From positions 1,550,001-1,614,000 of the forward strand of contig NZ_JALGBH010000001.1 in NCBI RefSeq assembly GCF_022809115.1: 64,000 nt of DNA, given 5' to 3'. Positions 1-8,685 of the stretch are shown here, piece by piece. Numbering within the stretch: the first letter of the stretch is position 1; the number at the start of each line of letters is the position of its first letter. Below the pieces are notes generated by a model that was given only the letters and a program-made list of their open reading frames with translations, was not told where the DNA came from and searched no databases. The position numbers and the translations under genes were made by a program. Source of the stretch: Pedobacter montanisoli. GTDB taxonomy: Bacteria > Bacteroidota > Bacteroidia > Sphingobacteriales > Sphingobacteriaceae.

Positions 1-522
1 AAGATTTTCTTCTATGATATGACCATCTTTCCATGTCATGGTTTTTCCCGGAACTACAAATCTGTGATCCATATTTTCATTCAGGTCAGAATAACCCACG
101 TTAAACTTGAACATTTTTAACAGATATTTTGGATAATAGCCACCATATTTGATCCATTTACCTTTAAAAATATTTTTACGGTTAAAATAAATGCCGTTGA
201 TTGCTTCATAATCCTTACTCTTAAAACTTTGTAAACGTTTAAAAAGTTCTGGAGTAACAATCTGATCGGCATCTAAACCTATTACCCAAGGGGTTTGAAC
301 TGAAAAGTTATTTAAAGCAAAATGCCATTGTTTAGGATGATTAGTAAAAGCATATTGCTGTACTGTTGCACCATAAGTTTCGGCAATCTGCAGGGTATTA
401 TCTTTACTGCCTGAATCCAGAATAAAAACAGCAGCTTCTAATCCTTTTATGGAATCAAGTAAACGGGGTAAATGTTGTTCTTCGTTAAAAGTAAGTATAA
501 TGAAGCTAAACTCGGTATTCAC
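1..522 (-). CDS. Glycosyltransferase family 2, C-terminus cut by window edge
   Basis: I translated this partial gene by hand: 174 codons are open and run off the left edge. It begins FSFIILTFNEEQHLPRLLDS, the usual GT-A nucleotide-binding start, and has a GLDADQI stretch matching the metal-binding DxD motif near residue 95. It probably transfers a sugar from a nucleotide-sugar donor at the cytoplasmic face of the membrane. The start is a GTG that overlaps the stop of the upstream methyltransferase by 4 bases, so the two are translationally coupled. The family is clear; donor and acceptor are unknown. Confidence 0.8.
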   Translation of the reverse strand, partial: MNTEFSFIILTFNEEQHLPRLLDSIKGLEAAVFILDSGSKDNTLQIAETYGATVQQYAFTNHPKQWHFALNNFSVQTPWVIGLDADQIVTPELFKRLQSFKSKDYEAINGIYFNRKNIFKGKWIKYGGYYPKYLLKMFKFNVGYSDLNENMDHRFVVPGKTMTWKDGHIIEENL

Positions 523-1142
523 GCTATTGTTGCTCTTATAACCATTGATTTCCAAAGATAAGGAAAACGGCCACATCCTTTAAAATGGGTAACCTGGAAG
601 CCCTGTTCCTTAAGCAGAGCCGTAAGCGTTTTTCTTGACCAGATCTTGATATGACCTCCATCCCAAAGGGGATTAATATGACTATCCATTTTGTTGGTAA
701 GCGCAATGGTAAGGTTTTTTAGATAACCATGATAAGGCGTAGATAAAATGAATTCGCCACCACCGTTTTTTAAGAGAATTTTTTTTGCAAAAGATACAAA
801 GGTTCTGGGTGCATATAAATGCTCAATTACTTCTGTTGAAACAATGGTTTTAAAAGGCATATTCTGTATCTGTGCAGGAAGCAGTTCAGAGCTTAAATCC
901 TGAATAAAAAAACGATCAGGATTAATCTGATTAGCCAGCTTTATTCCCTGTTCTGAAGCATCCGTTCCATATACATCAAAACCATTTTTAATTAACTCAT
1001 TGGCAAAAGAACCGTTGCCACATCCCAGATCTAAAACCGGTGTTTTTTTAGTACTTATAAGGTTTACTATGGGCATTAAAAGATAATTGTGTGTATGGCT
1101 GTTTTCGTTATTGTGAAAACCGTAGTCTTTATACTCTGACAT
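519..1142 (-). CDS. Class I SAM-dependent methyltransferase
   Basis: A 207-residue soluble protein with the SAM-binding motif I VLDLGCGNGSF near residues 36-46, an acidic motif II (VYGTDASEQG) and a later STEVIEHLYAP segment, as in the UbiG/Methyltransf_11 fold. It sits between a GT4 gene (11 bases upstream) and a GT2 gene (4-base overlap downstream). Methylation of a glycan or of a lipid-linked sugar is therefore a reasonable inference, but the substrate cannot be read from sequence. Confidence 0.8.
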   Translation of the reverse strand: MSEYKDYGFHNNENSHTHNYLLMPIVNLISTKKTPVLDLGCGNGSFANELIKNGFDVYGTDASEQGIKLANQINPDRFFIQDLSSELLPAQIQNMPFKTIVSTEVIEHLYAPRTFVSFAKKILLKNGGGEFILSTPYHGYLKNLTIALTNKMDSHINPLWDGGHIKIWSRKTLTALLKEQGFQVTHFKGCGRFPYLWKSMVIRATIA

Positions 1143-1153
1143 AGAATATCTGG

Positions 1154-2311
1154 TTAATAGGTTGTTAGGTCGTGGTACAGGCTAATATACTGATTTACCA
1201 GTAGATCAGTATCGAAATCTTTTTTAATTGTTTCTGGTGCATTTTGCCTGATATGATTGCGTTTATCCTTACTTTGAAATGCTTCTTCTAAACCCTGCGC
1301 AATCTCATTAGGATGATGTTTACAGACCCAACCCATATTATTTTGTAAAATATAATCAGCCAATCCAACTTCTTTTGAAACTAAAACAGGCGTACCAACA
1401 CTTAAGGCTTCTATGATAACATTAGCAAAGTTCTCATTAAAAGAAGTTAATACCAGCAAATCATGATTGGCCATGATTTCAAATTTTTTATCGCCGTTAA
1501 CATAACCTATCCATTTAATATGATGAGCTATGTTTAGATCTTGGGCATATTTTTTTAGCATTTCTAGATACTGCTCTTCTCCGCTCCCGGCGATACTAAG
1601 TTCCCAGTTAAAATCCAGTTTACTTAAACTTTCAAATAATATTTCAAGTCCTTTTTTCTGTTCAATCCTTGACAAGAATAACAGCCGGAAAGAATGAGAG
1701 TAGGGAGGGGCCTCTTTAAGAGCTAAATGACTTAACTTAACGAAATTAGGAATTACGTTTATACTTTTAGTGGTACAGGTTTCTTTAATATCTGTCTGCT
1801 CCTTAAAACTGGTGGCGTGTATGTAAGTGTAGTTTAACAATTTTTTACCTATACCTGAGTGTATAAGCTTTTTAGGCAAAGAATTTTTATTGCTGGTTGT
1901 ATAGTGGTTTAACATCCCTCTTGGTGAAAGGATCACCGGAACTTTATGCATTTTAGCTAACCAGCATGATAGTATGGAAACTAAATTCCACCAGGCATGA
2001 ATATGTACGATTATTTTAGTGTTATCTTTCTTTGCTTGTTTTAGGATTTTATGTAAATATCCTAGTAGTGAGGGAGAAAAATGGGTATGATCTTTGGTCC
2101 ATCGCTTAAAATAATAAACTCTTACATCATCAACCAATGTTTCGGTACCAACAGCAACATCTAATTCCGTTTTTCCATTAGCAGTGGTAGCAAGAACGGT
2201 AACATCTTGTTTGGATCTGGTTAATTCTTCAGACAGTTTAGAGACCGACATGGTTGGCCCACCATAAATGTAAGCGGGTTTATAGGCTGCACATATTTGG
2301 ATGATCTTCAA
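1154..2311 (-). CDS. Glycosyltransferase family 4 (GT-B fold)
   Basis: A 385-residue protein that starts MKIIQICAAYKPAYIYGGPT, typical of GT4 N-domains with a glycine-rich loop for the acceptor side. The C-domain has RLLFLSRIEQKKGLEILFES followed by the EX7E-type region NENFANVIIEALSVGTPVLV, which holds the donor nucleotide-sugar. It lies 32 bases downstream of the ATP-grasp gene and 11 bases before the methyltransferase gene, so the four genes probably form one glycan-modifying unit. The linkage formed is unknown. Confidence 0.85.
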   Translation of the reverse strand: MKIIQICAAYKPAYIYGGPTMSVSKLSEELTRSKQDVTVLATTANGKTELDVAVGTETLVDDVRVYYFKRWTKDHTHFSPSLLGYLHKILKQAKKDNTKIIVHIHAWWNLVSILSCWLAKMHKVPVILSPRGMLNHYTTSNKNSLPKKLIHSGIGKKLLNYTYIHATSFKEQTDIKETCTTKSINVIPNFVKLSHLALKEAPPYSHSFRLLFLSRIEQKKGLEILFESLSKLDFNWELSIAGSGEEQYLEMLKKYAQDLNIAHHIKWIGYVNGDKKFEIMANHDLLVLTSFNENFANVIIEALSVGTPVLVSKEVGLADYILQNNMGWVCKHHPNEIAQGLEEAFQSKDKRNHIRQNAPETIKKDFDTDLLVNQYISLYHDLTTY

Positions 2312-2343
2312 AGGGCTGATTATTAAGTTTGACGGTACTGTTA

Positions 2344-3414
2344 TTAGATTTTCAGTAACTGTGCAATTCTGGCAAATGGATCGGCTAAGTAGCTCATATA
2401 TTTAGTGTCTTTAATAGAACTACGATTTTTGGTAAAAGTTGAAGAGACTACCTGTTTTAAAGTTAATTGCTGACCTGATTTGATATTGAATGGTTCAACT
2501 TCTTTTTTCAGTGCCAACTTAACCATAGTAACAGGGAAGTTTATCCCCGCACGTATATATGAACTAATTACTGATGCCCAGAAACGTCCGTTGATTTCCA
2601 GTACCTTTACTGAGTTATCTCGAATGTCTCTTCTCATATCTATACAAGCTACTCCATGCCAGTTAAGTAATTTCATCATTCTGGCAATTACAGTTATTAC
2701 CTGTTCATCATCATGAAACTTCAGAATATCATTTGAGCTAAAATCACTTCCTGTTTTAACAGGAGATTCCTGTATAGTATAACAAATGAGTTCTCCTTCT
2801 CTGCATATCACATTGCAGGTAACATCACTTCCTATTATAAAGGGCTGTAGAATAAAACGGTTAAGTTTTGTTTCATTCTTTATATAGAAATTTTTAAGTT
2901 CCTCCCAATTTTCAAAACGTTGTATCAATCTTCCAAAAGCTTCCCTATCTGGCTTTATTAATACCGGATAGCCCATATCTGCTGCATCTTTCTCTAATTT
3001 TGCCAAACTTTCTATGATTGTAAACTTTGGACATGGAACTTTATTTTCGGTAAGAAATTTTGCCAGTTTCATTTTATTGATAGCAATATCAAATCTATCC
3101 ACTTCGGTAGCCCAACTGCACACTGCAATTTTGTTTAATTCTTCGGTATGAAGCTTTATATTTCTTATTTCAAGCTCATCTATAGGCATAATAAGATCTA
3201 TATTGTGCTTTTTTACGATTTCCTTAATCTGTTGTACACCGTTTTTATCATATTCCTCATAAGCTTTTTTGAGGTAGATAGAAAATCGGGCGGCATTCTT
3301 CTTGTTACCGGTTAACAGGTAAATATCAGCATTAAGCGATTTTAGGCAATATAAAACGCCAAGACAAAGATTAGAGTCGTAACCGATTAAAAGTATTGAC
3401 GTTTTTTGCAGCAT
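2344..3414 (-). CDS. ATP-grasp domain protein, probable carboxylate-amine ligase
   Basis: About 356 residues. The N-terminal pre-ATP-grasp Rossmann part begins SILLIGYDSNLCLGVLYCLK. ATP-grasp features follow: a lysine in GYPVLIKPD near residue 155, and C-terminal acidic metal ligands in the VLEINGRFWAS segment. The fold resembles carbamoyl-phosphate-synthase-like and PylC-like ligases, which join a carboxylate to an amine through an acyl phosphate. A longer frame starts at 3465 but would run into the permease gene. I chose the ATG at 3414, where the conserved fold begins. Neighbouring GT4, methyltransferase and GT2 genes suggest it may amidate or aminoacylate a surface sugar; that is inference. 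Confidence 0.75.
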   Translation of the reverse strand: MLQKTSILLIGYDSNLCLGVLYCLKSLNADIYLLTGNKKNAARFSIYLKKAYEEYDKNGVQQIKEIVKKHNIDLIMPIDELEIRNIKLHTEELNKIAVCSWATEVDRFDIAINKMKLAKFLTENKVPCPKFTIIESLAKLEKDAADMGYPVLIKPDREAFGRLIQRFENWEELKNFYIKNETKLNRFILQPFIIGSDVTCNVICREGELICYTIQESPVKTGSDFSSNDILKFHDDEQVITVIARMMKLLNWHGVACIDMRRDIRDNSVKVLEINGRFWASVISSYIRAGINFPVTMVKLALKKEVEPFNIKSGQQLTLKQVVSSTFTKNRSSIKDTKYMSYLADPFARIAQLLKI

Positions 3415-3424
3415 TATGGCTTCT

Positions 3425-5368
3425 TTATGTCTTGTTTTGCGCAAGTTTACTGTTTCTGTAGCCATATGAGAAATAAATAATCAGACCTATAGCCAGCCAT
3501 ACACCAAAGCCAATCCAGTTGCTGATGCCCAATTCGCACATCATATATAAACAGCTGATTAATCCTAAAACAGGTATCAGAGACAAATTTTTAGTAAAAC
3601 AGAAATATGAAATTACCACACAGATTAATAAAAATATCCACATTGGTATTTTGTGCTTAAAGAGTTTCCAGCCGCTTTCGTATTTTTTGTCAAAGCTAAT
3701 AGAAGACTTTGTCAGAAAGCTTTCATATTGTTCTGCACTTAAATTATTCAGATAAGCTTCTGCATCTATTTGTTTGCCCTGAAGAACAACAGGGTTTTGA
3801 GCGATTTCATTCTTAACATTTTGCAACTCCTCATTATTTAATGAAGTTACAAATGTGGTTGCATCAACTGATTTGGTTTCATTTTTTAAGAAGGCAAGTG
3901 TTTCTGCTTTAAATTGAGTTAAACCAAAAATAACAGAGGCTACAAACAATAAAGGAATAATGTATTTAGAATTTACATAAGGAATTTTGAACTTTCCTCT
4001 TTGTACATCAGGTCTGTTTTGTAATACCAATACACCAGCACATACCAGTACAAATGCAAATAAGGTACCTATAGAACATAAATCTGTTACAATGGTAAGA
4101 TTCATGAACAATGAAGGTATGGCTACTACAAAGCCTACAACAATTGTTGAAAATGAAGGAGTTTTGTATTTAGGGTGAATCTTAGAAAATGATTTTGGCA
4201 ATAATCCATCACGGCTCATGCTCATCCATATACGAGGCTGTCCCATTTGGAAAACCAATAATACACTGGCCATTGCAAAAACTGCACTTACTGCAATGAT
4301 ACCACTCATCAATTTAAGATCAATCTGATCAAAAACATAGGCCAAAGGATCTCCAACTGCTAAAGTGTTGTATTTAACAATTCCAGTAAGTACTAAAGCT
4401 ATAGCTATATACAGAATGGTACAGATGATAATAGCCCACATCATACCTTTTGGCAGATCTCGTTGTGGATTTTTACATTCTTCTGCAGTTGTAGAAATGG
4501 CATCAAAACCTATGTAAGCAAAGAATACAGCTGATACACCTTTTAATATTCCTGAAACCCCATTCGGTGCAAAAGGATTCCAGTTTTCTGTATCCACATA
4601 GAAAATACCAACAGACAGAACCAATAAAATAACAGCTAATTTTATAACCACCATAGCATTACTTGCATTTCTGGATTCTTTCATGCCACGATAAACCAGC
4701 CATGTAATAAATATAATGATACCTAAAGCCGGTAAATCTGCTACAAAATGAAAACTTCCAATTTGCGGAGCTGTAACCCAGGCATTATTGGCAATGCTGG
4801 TTGCTTCGTCTAAATTGGCGATGTCTTTACCTGCGTTGATTAAAGCTTCGGCATGTTTATGTCCATTGAAAGCGGTAAGATAATCCATTGTAGCCCAATC
4901 GGGTACATGTATTCCATCTATTCCCAGGCTTTTTATCTTGATGGAGGAGAGTAAACTCGTAAAATAATCAGACCAGGAAATGGCCACCGTTATGTTACCA
5001 ATGGCATATTCCATAATTAAAGACCAACCTATAATCCAAGCTACTAATTCGCCAAAAGCAACATAAGAATACGTATAGGCACTTCCTGAAACAGGAACCA
5101 TAGATGCAAACTCAGCATAAGCAAAAGCAGCAAAACTACAGGCAATTGCAGTGAAGATAAAGAGAAAAATCACTGCTGGCCCGCCATCTGCACTGGCTTT
5201 ACCAATGGTGCTAAATATACCGGCTCCTATAATAGCAGCTATACCAAAAGCAGTTAAGTCTCTTACTCCTAATGTTTTATTTAGTGAACTTTCATGATCT
5301 CCGTAACCTTTTGAGGCTTCTTCTAATATTTTGGAAACGGATTTTTTTCTAAACAGGTTATTCAGCAT
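3425..5368 (-). CDS. APC-superfamily amino acid permease with extra soluble segments
   Basis: A 647-residue inner-membrane transporter. Residues 33-60 carry the APC signature (LTAFGIAAIIGAGIFSTIGK), and the FFAYIGFDAISTTAEE segment is typical of cationic-amino-acid/polyamine-type members. It is longer than the usual 450-500 residues. There is a hydrophilic insertion near residues 150-200 (NGHKHAEALINAGKDIANLD) and a second of roughly 80 residues near 490-570, before extra C-terminal helices. It would import amino acids by ion-coupled transport. It ends 10 bases before the ATP-grasp start, but a functional link to sugar genes is not obvious. Confidence 0.85.
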   Translation of the reverse strand: MLNNLFRKKSVSKILEEASKGYGDHESSLNKTLGVRDLTAFGIAAIIGAGIFSTIGKASADGGPAVIFLFIFTAIACSFAAFAYAEFASMVPVSGSAYTYSYVAFGELVAWIIGWSLIMEYAIGNITVAISWSDYFTSLLSSIKIKSLGIDGIHVPDWATMDYLTAFNGHKHAEALINAGKDIANLDEATSIANNAWVTAPQIGSFHFVADLPALGIIIFITWLVYRGMKESRNASNAMVVIKLAVILLVLSVGIFYVDTENWNPFAPNGVSGILKGVSAVFFAYIGFDAISTTAEECKNPQRDLPKGMMWAIIICTILYIAIALVLTGIVKYNTLAVGDPLAYVFDQIDLKLMSGIIAVSAVFAMASVLLVFQMGQPRIWMSMSRDGLLPKSFSKIHPKYKTPSFSTIVVGFVVAIPSLFMNLTIVTDLCSIGTLFAFVLVCAGVLVLQNRPDVQRGKFKIPYVNSKYIIPLLFVASVIFGLTQFKAETLAFLKNETKSVDATTFVTSLNNEELQNVKNEIAQNPVVLQGKQIDAEAYLNNLSAEQYESFLTKSSISFDKKYESGWKLFKHKIPMWIFLLICVVISYFCFTKNLSLIPVLGLISCLYMMCELGISNWIGFGVWLAIGLIIYFSYGYRNSKLAQNKT

Positions 5369-5490
5369 TTAATTCTGGTTGCTTGGTTGAATTCTCCAAA
5401 CTTAAAAAATATGTGTTAAAAATGAAAGCGCTATTTATGGTCGCCGTTAAAGTATGAAGTATAAAGTCTTAAGTTCAGATGCGAAATAAG

Positions 5491-5544
5491 TACCAACGAA
5501 AAATGAAGTAAGGACACTTCAACCAACGGAATAGCGAAAAATGA
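5491..5544. repeat. Short imperfect direct repeats between peptidase and permease genes
   Basis: The 184-base gap 5369-5552 holds no gene. Within it ACCAACG occurs at 5492 and 5522, and CGAAAAATGA at 5497 and 5535. A small TGAAGT/ACTTCA inverted repeat lies between the copies. This could be a degraded intergenic repeat or a regulatory site for the permease gene, whose start lies about 120 bases away. No consensus promoter or T-tailed terminator was found here. Confidence 0.3.
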
Positions 5545-5552
5545 TTAACAAA

Positions 5553-7271
5553 CTATCCTTCCAATTTTTCTAATTCATCTTTAACAAATGCAGCAAGGTC
5601 TTTTATATATGAAGCACTAAAATCGAATTTAATACCCGCTGTTTCATAAATCACATTCATGGGTTTGGTATAACCTAAGCTCAGTGCGGCCAGATATTGA
5701 TCGAGTGCTTTTTCCGGGTTTTCTTTGTAATTTTTCCATACAGCAATGGCTCCTAATTGTGCAATTGCGTATTCTATGTAATAAAATGGTACTTCAAACA
5801 GATGCAATTGTTTTTGCCATACATTTCCCAATTGCTGTTCTAAACCGTCCCAATTTGCAAAGCCTGCACCAAATCTTTCATAAATTTGTTTAAACGCTGC
5901 TTCTCTATCGGCTGCATTATGATCTGGATTGGTATAGATCCAGTGCTGAAACTGATCTATTACAGCTACCCATGGCAAGGTTTTCAATACATCAGCAAGC
6001 TGCTCTTTTTTAGCCCTGATCAGGTCTTCTTCCTTATCAAAATAAACATTCCATTTATCCATAGAAATTAGTTCCATGCTCATAGAGGCTAATTCTGCTA
6101 CTTCAGACGGGCAATGTTTAAAATCATTGAGTTCCAGGTTTGCAGTTAAAAAAGTATGTACAGCATGCCCTCCTTCATGCACCATAGTGGTTAAATCACG
6201 TAGAGAATTGGCTGAATTCATAAAAATGAAAGGAGCTCCTGTTTCTGCAAGCGGATAATTGTAACCTCCCGGTGCTTTGCCCATACGACTTTCTACATCG
6301 AAAAGGTTGTTCCGTTTCATAATTGCAAGTTTTTCTCCTAATGAAGGTCTTAATGCACTGAAACAGAGAATAGATTTATCGATCAATTCATTACCATTGT
6401 GAAAAGGTTTTAAAGCTGGTTTGCCTGAGGTACTTACATCCAGATCCCAAGGTTTAAGCTCAGCTAAGTTTAGCGCATTTTTACGTTTATCTGCTTGTTC
6501 TTTTAACAGAGGTACAATTTCTTTCTCTATTGCGGCAGCAAAATCATAGCAGTCTTTAGGGGTATAATCAAAACGTCCCAAAGCTTGGAACATATAATCG
6601 CGATAGTTTTCAAAGCCTGCATTTAAAGCTACCTGATGTCTCATTTTTACCAATTCATCAAATAATGTATTGAGCTCATCTTTATCAACAAGTCTTCGTT
6701 GCTGAATATTTCTCCAAGCATTTTCTCTTGTTTCGCGGTTGGTATCTTTTAAGAAATTAGCAGCCTGTTCTAAAGTGTAAGTCTTGCCTTCAAGTTCAAC
6801 ACTCATGGATCCAGTAATGGCCTGATATTTTTGCTGGGCAACCTGTAATTTCGTAAATAATTCAATATTCTCTTCTCTAAATAGTTCTAAGGCTTTTTTT
6901 ACGCTACGGATATAAACAAAGTATTTTTCCTGATCAAGCTGATCAATAAAAGGACTTTCACAGAATTTTTTATTTAACTGATTGGCTATTGGAGAAATTT
7001 TAGGTTCGATCTCTGTAGCAAAATATTGGAAACTCTTAACCAGTTCCTCATTTGAAGTATCACATGACATTTTAATGTATCTCCATGCAAAATCTTCTTC
7101 TAATGCAGCTTCAAGTTCACTTTTATCACGTAACCATTGCTCAAGTTCTTTTACGCTATTTATTTCTCTTTTTAAAAGCTCGTTGAAGATAGGTTCAAGG
7201 TTTTCCCAGTCTATACTTAAATCCTGAGGGATATAGTGACGCTGTTTTTTATGAAGGGCTGACAAGCTCAT
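5553..7271 (-). CDS. M3-family oligoendopeptidase (PepF-like zinc peptidase)
   Basis: A 572-residue cytosolic metallopeptidase without a signal peptide. The zinc site is H365-E-G-G-H369 (TTMVHEGGHAVHTF), followed by the third-ligand region CPSEVAELASMSMEL about 25 residues later, as in the M3/oligoendopeptidase F group. The N-terminal half is helical. It probably degrades short peptides in the cytosol, releasing amino acids. It is transcribed in the same direction as the histidine kinase (58-base gap) and the permease (184-base gap), so probably monocistronic or loosely linked to them. Confidence 0.88.
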   Translation of the reverse strand: MSLSALHKKQRHYIPQDLSIDWENLEPIFNELLKREINSVKELEQWLRDKSELEAALEEDFAWRYIKMSCDTSNEELVKSFQYFATEIEPKISPIANQLNKKFCESPFIDQLDQEKYFVYIRSVKKALELFREENIELFTKLQVAQQKYQAITGSMSVELEGKTYTLEQAANFLKDTNRETRENAWRNIQQRRLVDKDELNTLFDELVKMRHQVALNAGFENYRDYMFQALGRFDYTPKDCYDFAAAIEKEIVPLLKEQADKRKNALNLAELKPWDLDVSTSGKPALKPFHNGNELIDKSILCFSALRPSLGEKLAIMKRNNLFDVESRMGKAPGGYNYPLAETGAPFIFMNSANSLRDLTTMVHEGGHAVHTFLTANLELNDFKHCPSEVAELASMSMELISMDKWNVYFDKEEDLIRAKKEQLADVLKTLPWVAVIDQFQHWIYTNPDHNAADREAAFKQIYERFGAGFANWDGLEQQLGNVWQKQLHLFEVPFYYIEYAIAQLGAIAVWKNYKENPEKALDQYLAALSLGYTKPMNVIYETAGIKFDFSASYIKDLAAFVKDELEKLEG

Positions 7272-7329
7272 ATGTGTAAATTTTAAAGAGATAAATATAG
7301 GTTATGGATTGTAATTGTAAATTCAGTTT

Positions 7330-8541
7330 TTAAAATAGGCTTTGTTTAGTTAAACCATGTAGTCCAGGCGATTTTGCATAACAATCGAGTTTAAAAGAAA
7401 AAGTAGAACCTTTATTTACTACACTTTTAACCTGAATGGTAGAACCATGAAGGGCCAGTATTTCAGATACCAGATAAAGACCAATGCCAAAACCTGAAAT
7501 TTGTTTTTCTTTAGAACGCCTACATCTGAAAAAGCGTTGGAATAGTTGATGTTGATCAATAGGATCAATACCCAGTCCTTCATCAGTTATAGAAAAAAAG
7601 GCTTTATTATTAAGCTTTTGCGTGGCAATAATAATATTTCCACCTGCGGGAGAGTATTTTATGGCATTGGTTAACAGATTGATAATTACTTGAGTAATTT
7701 TCTCTTTATCAGCAAAAACAGTTAGTTTTTCTGTATGAAACTGACAGGTTATGGTATGAGTTGTATTTAAGAAAACATGGTCATCTATAATTTCGTTAAT
7801 CAGCTCATTTAAATCGAATTCTATTCTGTTTAATGAAAGCTTACCAGCTTCAATTTTAGAAACGTCTAAAAAATCATGTATAAGTTTAACCATTTTATCA
7901 ACAAGGCGATTGGCTTTATCTAAACCAACAGGAATAAACTCATTGATTTCAGGTTGTTTCTCAATTTTTTTCTGCATTACCTGCATATAAGTTTTAAGAG
8001 AAGTAAGAGGGGTCTTCAGTTCATGACTAATCATAGAAACAAAGTCATGTTTATTGGCTTCATTTTGTTTACGATCTGTAATATCTCTAGCAATTTTAGA
8101 AAGGCCAATAATGTTTCCTTCAACATCTTTTAAAGGAGAGATCGTTAATGAAACGTGGATGAGACTACCATCTTTACGCATCCGTATCGTCTCAAAATGA
8201 TCTACATGTTTGCCGGAACGTAGCTTTTCTAATATGATTACTTCTTCATGCTGACGTTCTGTAGGAATAATTTTAAGAATTGATCTGCCAATCATTTCTT
8301 CTGCTTTATAACCAAAAAGTCGTTCTGCAGATTTGTTCCAGCTGGTAATAATACTATCTAAATTCTTACTGATTATGGCATCATCTGAATATTCTACAAT
8401 GGCAGATAATTTTGCAGTTTGTAATTCTGTGTCCTTTAATAAGGAAAGGCGCTCTCTATAAATTTGATTTTGTTGCTCTAATGTTTTAATGTGTTGTTGT
8501 AAACGTTCAATTTCAAGTTGTAAAGTTGGGTCTTTTTCCAT
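7330..8541 (-). CDS. Cytosolic PAS-domain sensor histidine kinase
   Basis: 403 residues. An N-terminal coiled coil (about 1-45) is followed by a PAS/PAC domain (about 45-160, with DAIISKNLDSIITSWNKSAE and the C-terminal IGLSKIARDITDRK). The HisKA dimerisation helix carries the phospho-acceptor H173 in MISHELKTPLTSL. The HATPase domain has an N-box (INLLTNAIKYSP), a G1 box (DEGLGI) and a G2 box (GFGIGLYL). No transmembrane helix is visible, so it senses a cytosolic cue. No response regulator lies next to it, making it an orphan kinase. The 144-base upstream gap shows no confident promoter. Confidence 0.88.
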   Translation of the reverse strand: MEKDPTLQLEIERLQQHIKTLEQQNQIYRERLSLLKDTELQTAKLSAIVEYSDDAIISKNLDSIITSWNKSAERLFGYKAEEMIGRSILKIIPTERQHEEVIILEKLRSGKHVDHFETIRMRKDGSLIHVSLTISPLKDVEGNIIGLSKIARDITDRKQNEANKHDFVSMISHELKTPLTSLKTYMQVMQKKIEKQPEINEFIPVGLDKANRLVDKMVKLIHDFLDVSKIEAGKLSLNRIEFDLNELINEIIDDHVFLNTTHTITCQFHTEKLTVFADKEKITQVIINLLTNAIKYSPAGGNIIIATQKLNNKAFFSITDEGLGIDPIDQHQLFQRFFRCRRSKEKQISGFGIGLYLVSEILALHGSTIQVKSVVNKGSTFSFKLDCYAKSPGLHGLTKQSLF

Positions 8542-8685
8542 AGAGCAAGTTATTGGTGGTTCTTTTGTTTATGAACAAAATTTATACCATAAAGTTGGAA
8601 TTTTTGAGGTATTAAATACTTTAAACAGGAAATAGATAAGACTGTAAGTGAAGAACTGACAAGATAGAAAGTAGAATGGGGAAAC

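Noticed and set aside
3415..3465. Upstream start for the ATP-grasp gene
   Set aside because: It would overlap the permease end by 41 bases; the conserved domain starts right after the ATG at 3414.
8563..8580. TTTTGTT/AACAAAA inverted repeat upstream of the histidine kinase
   Set aside because: Seven base pairs in very A/T-rich sequence with no T tail or partner site; could be chance.
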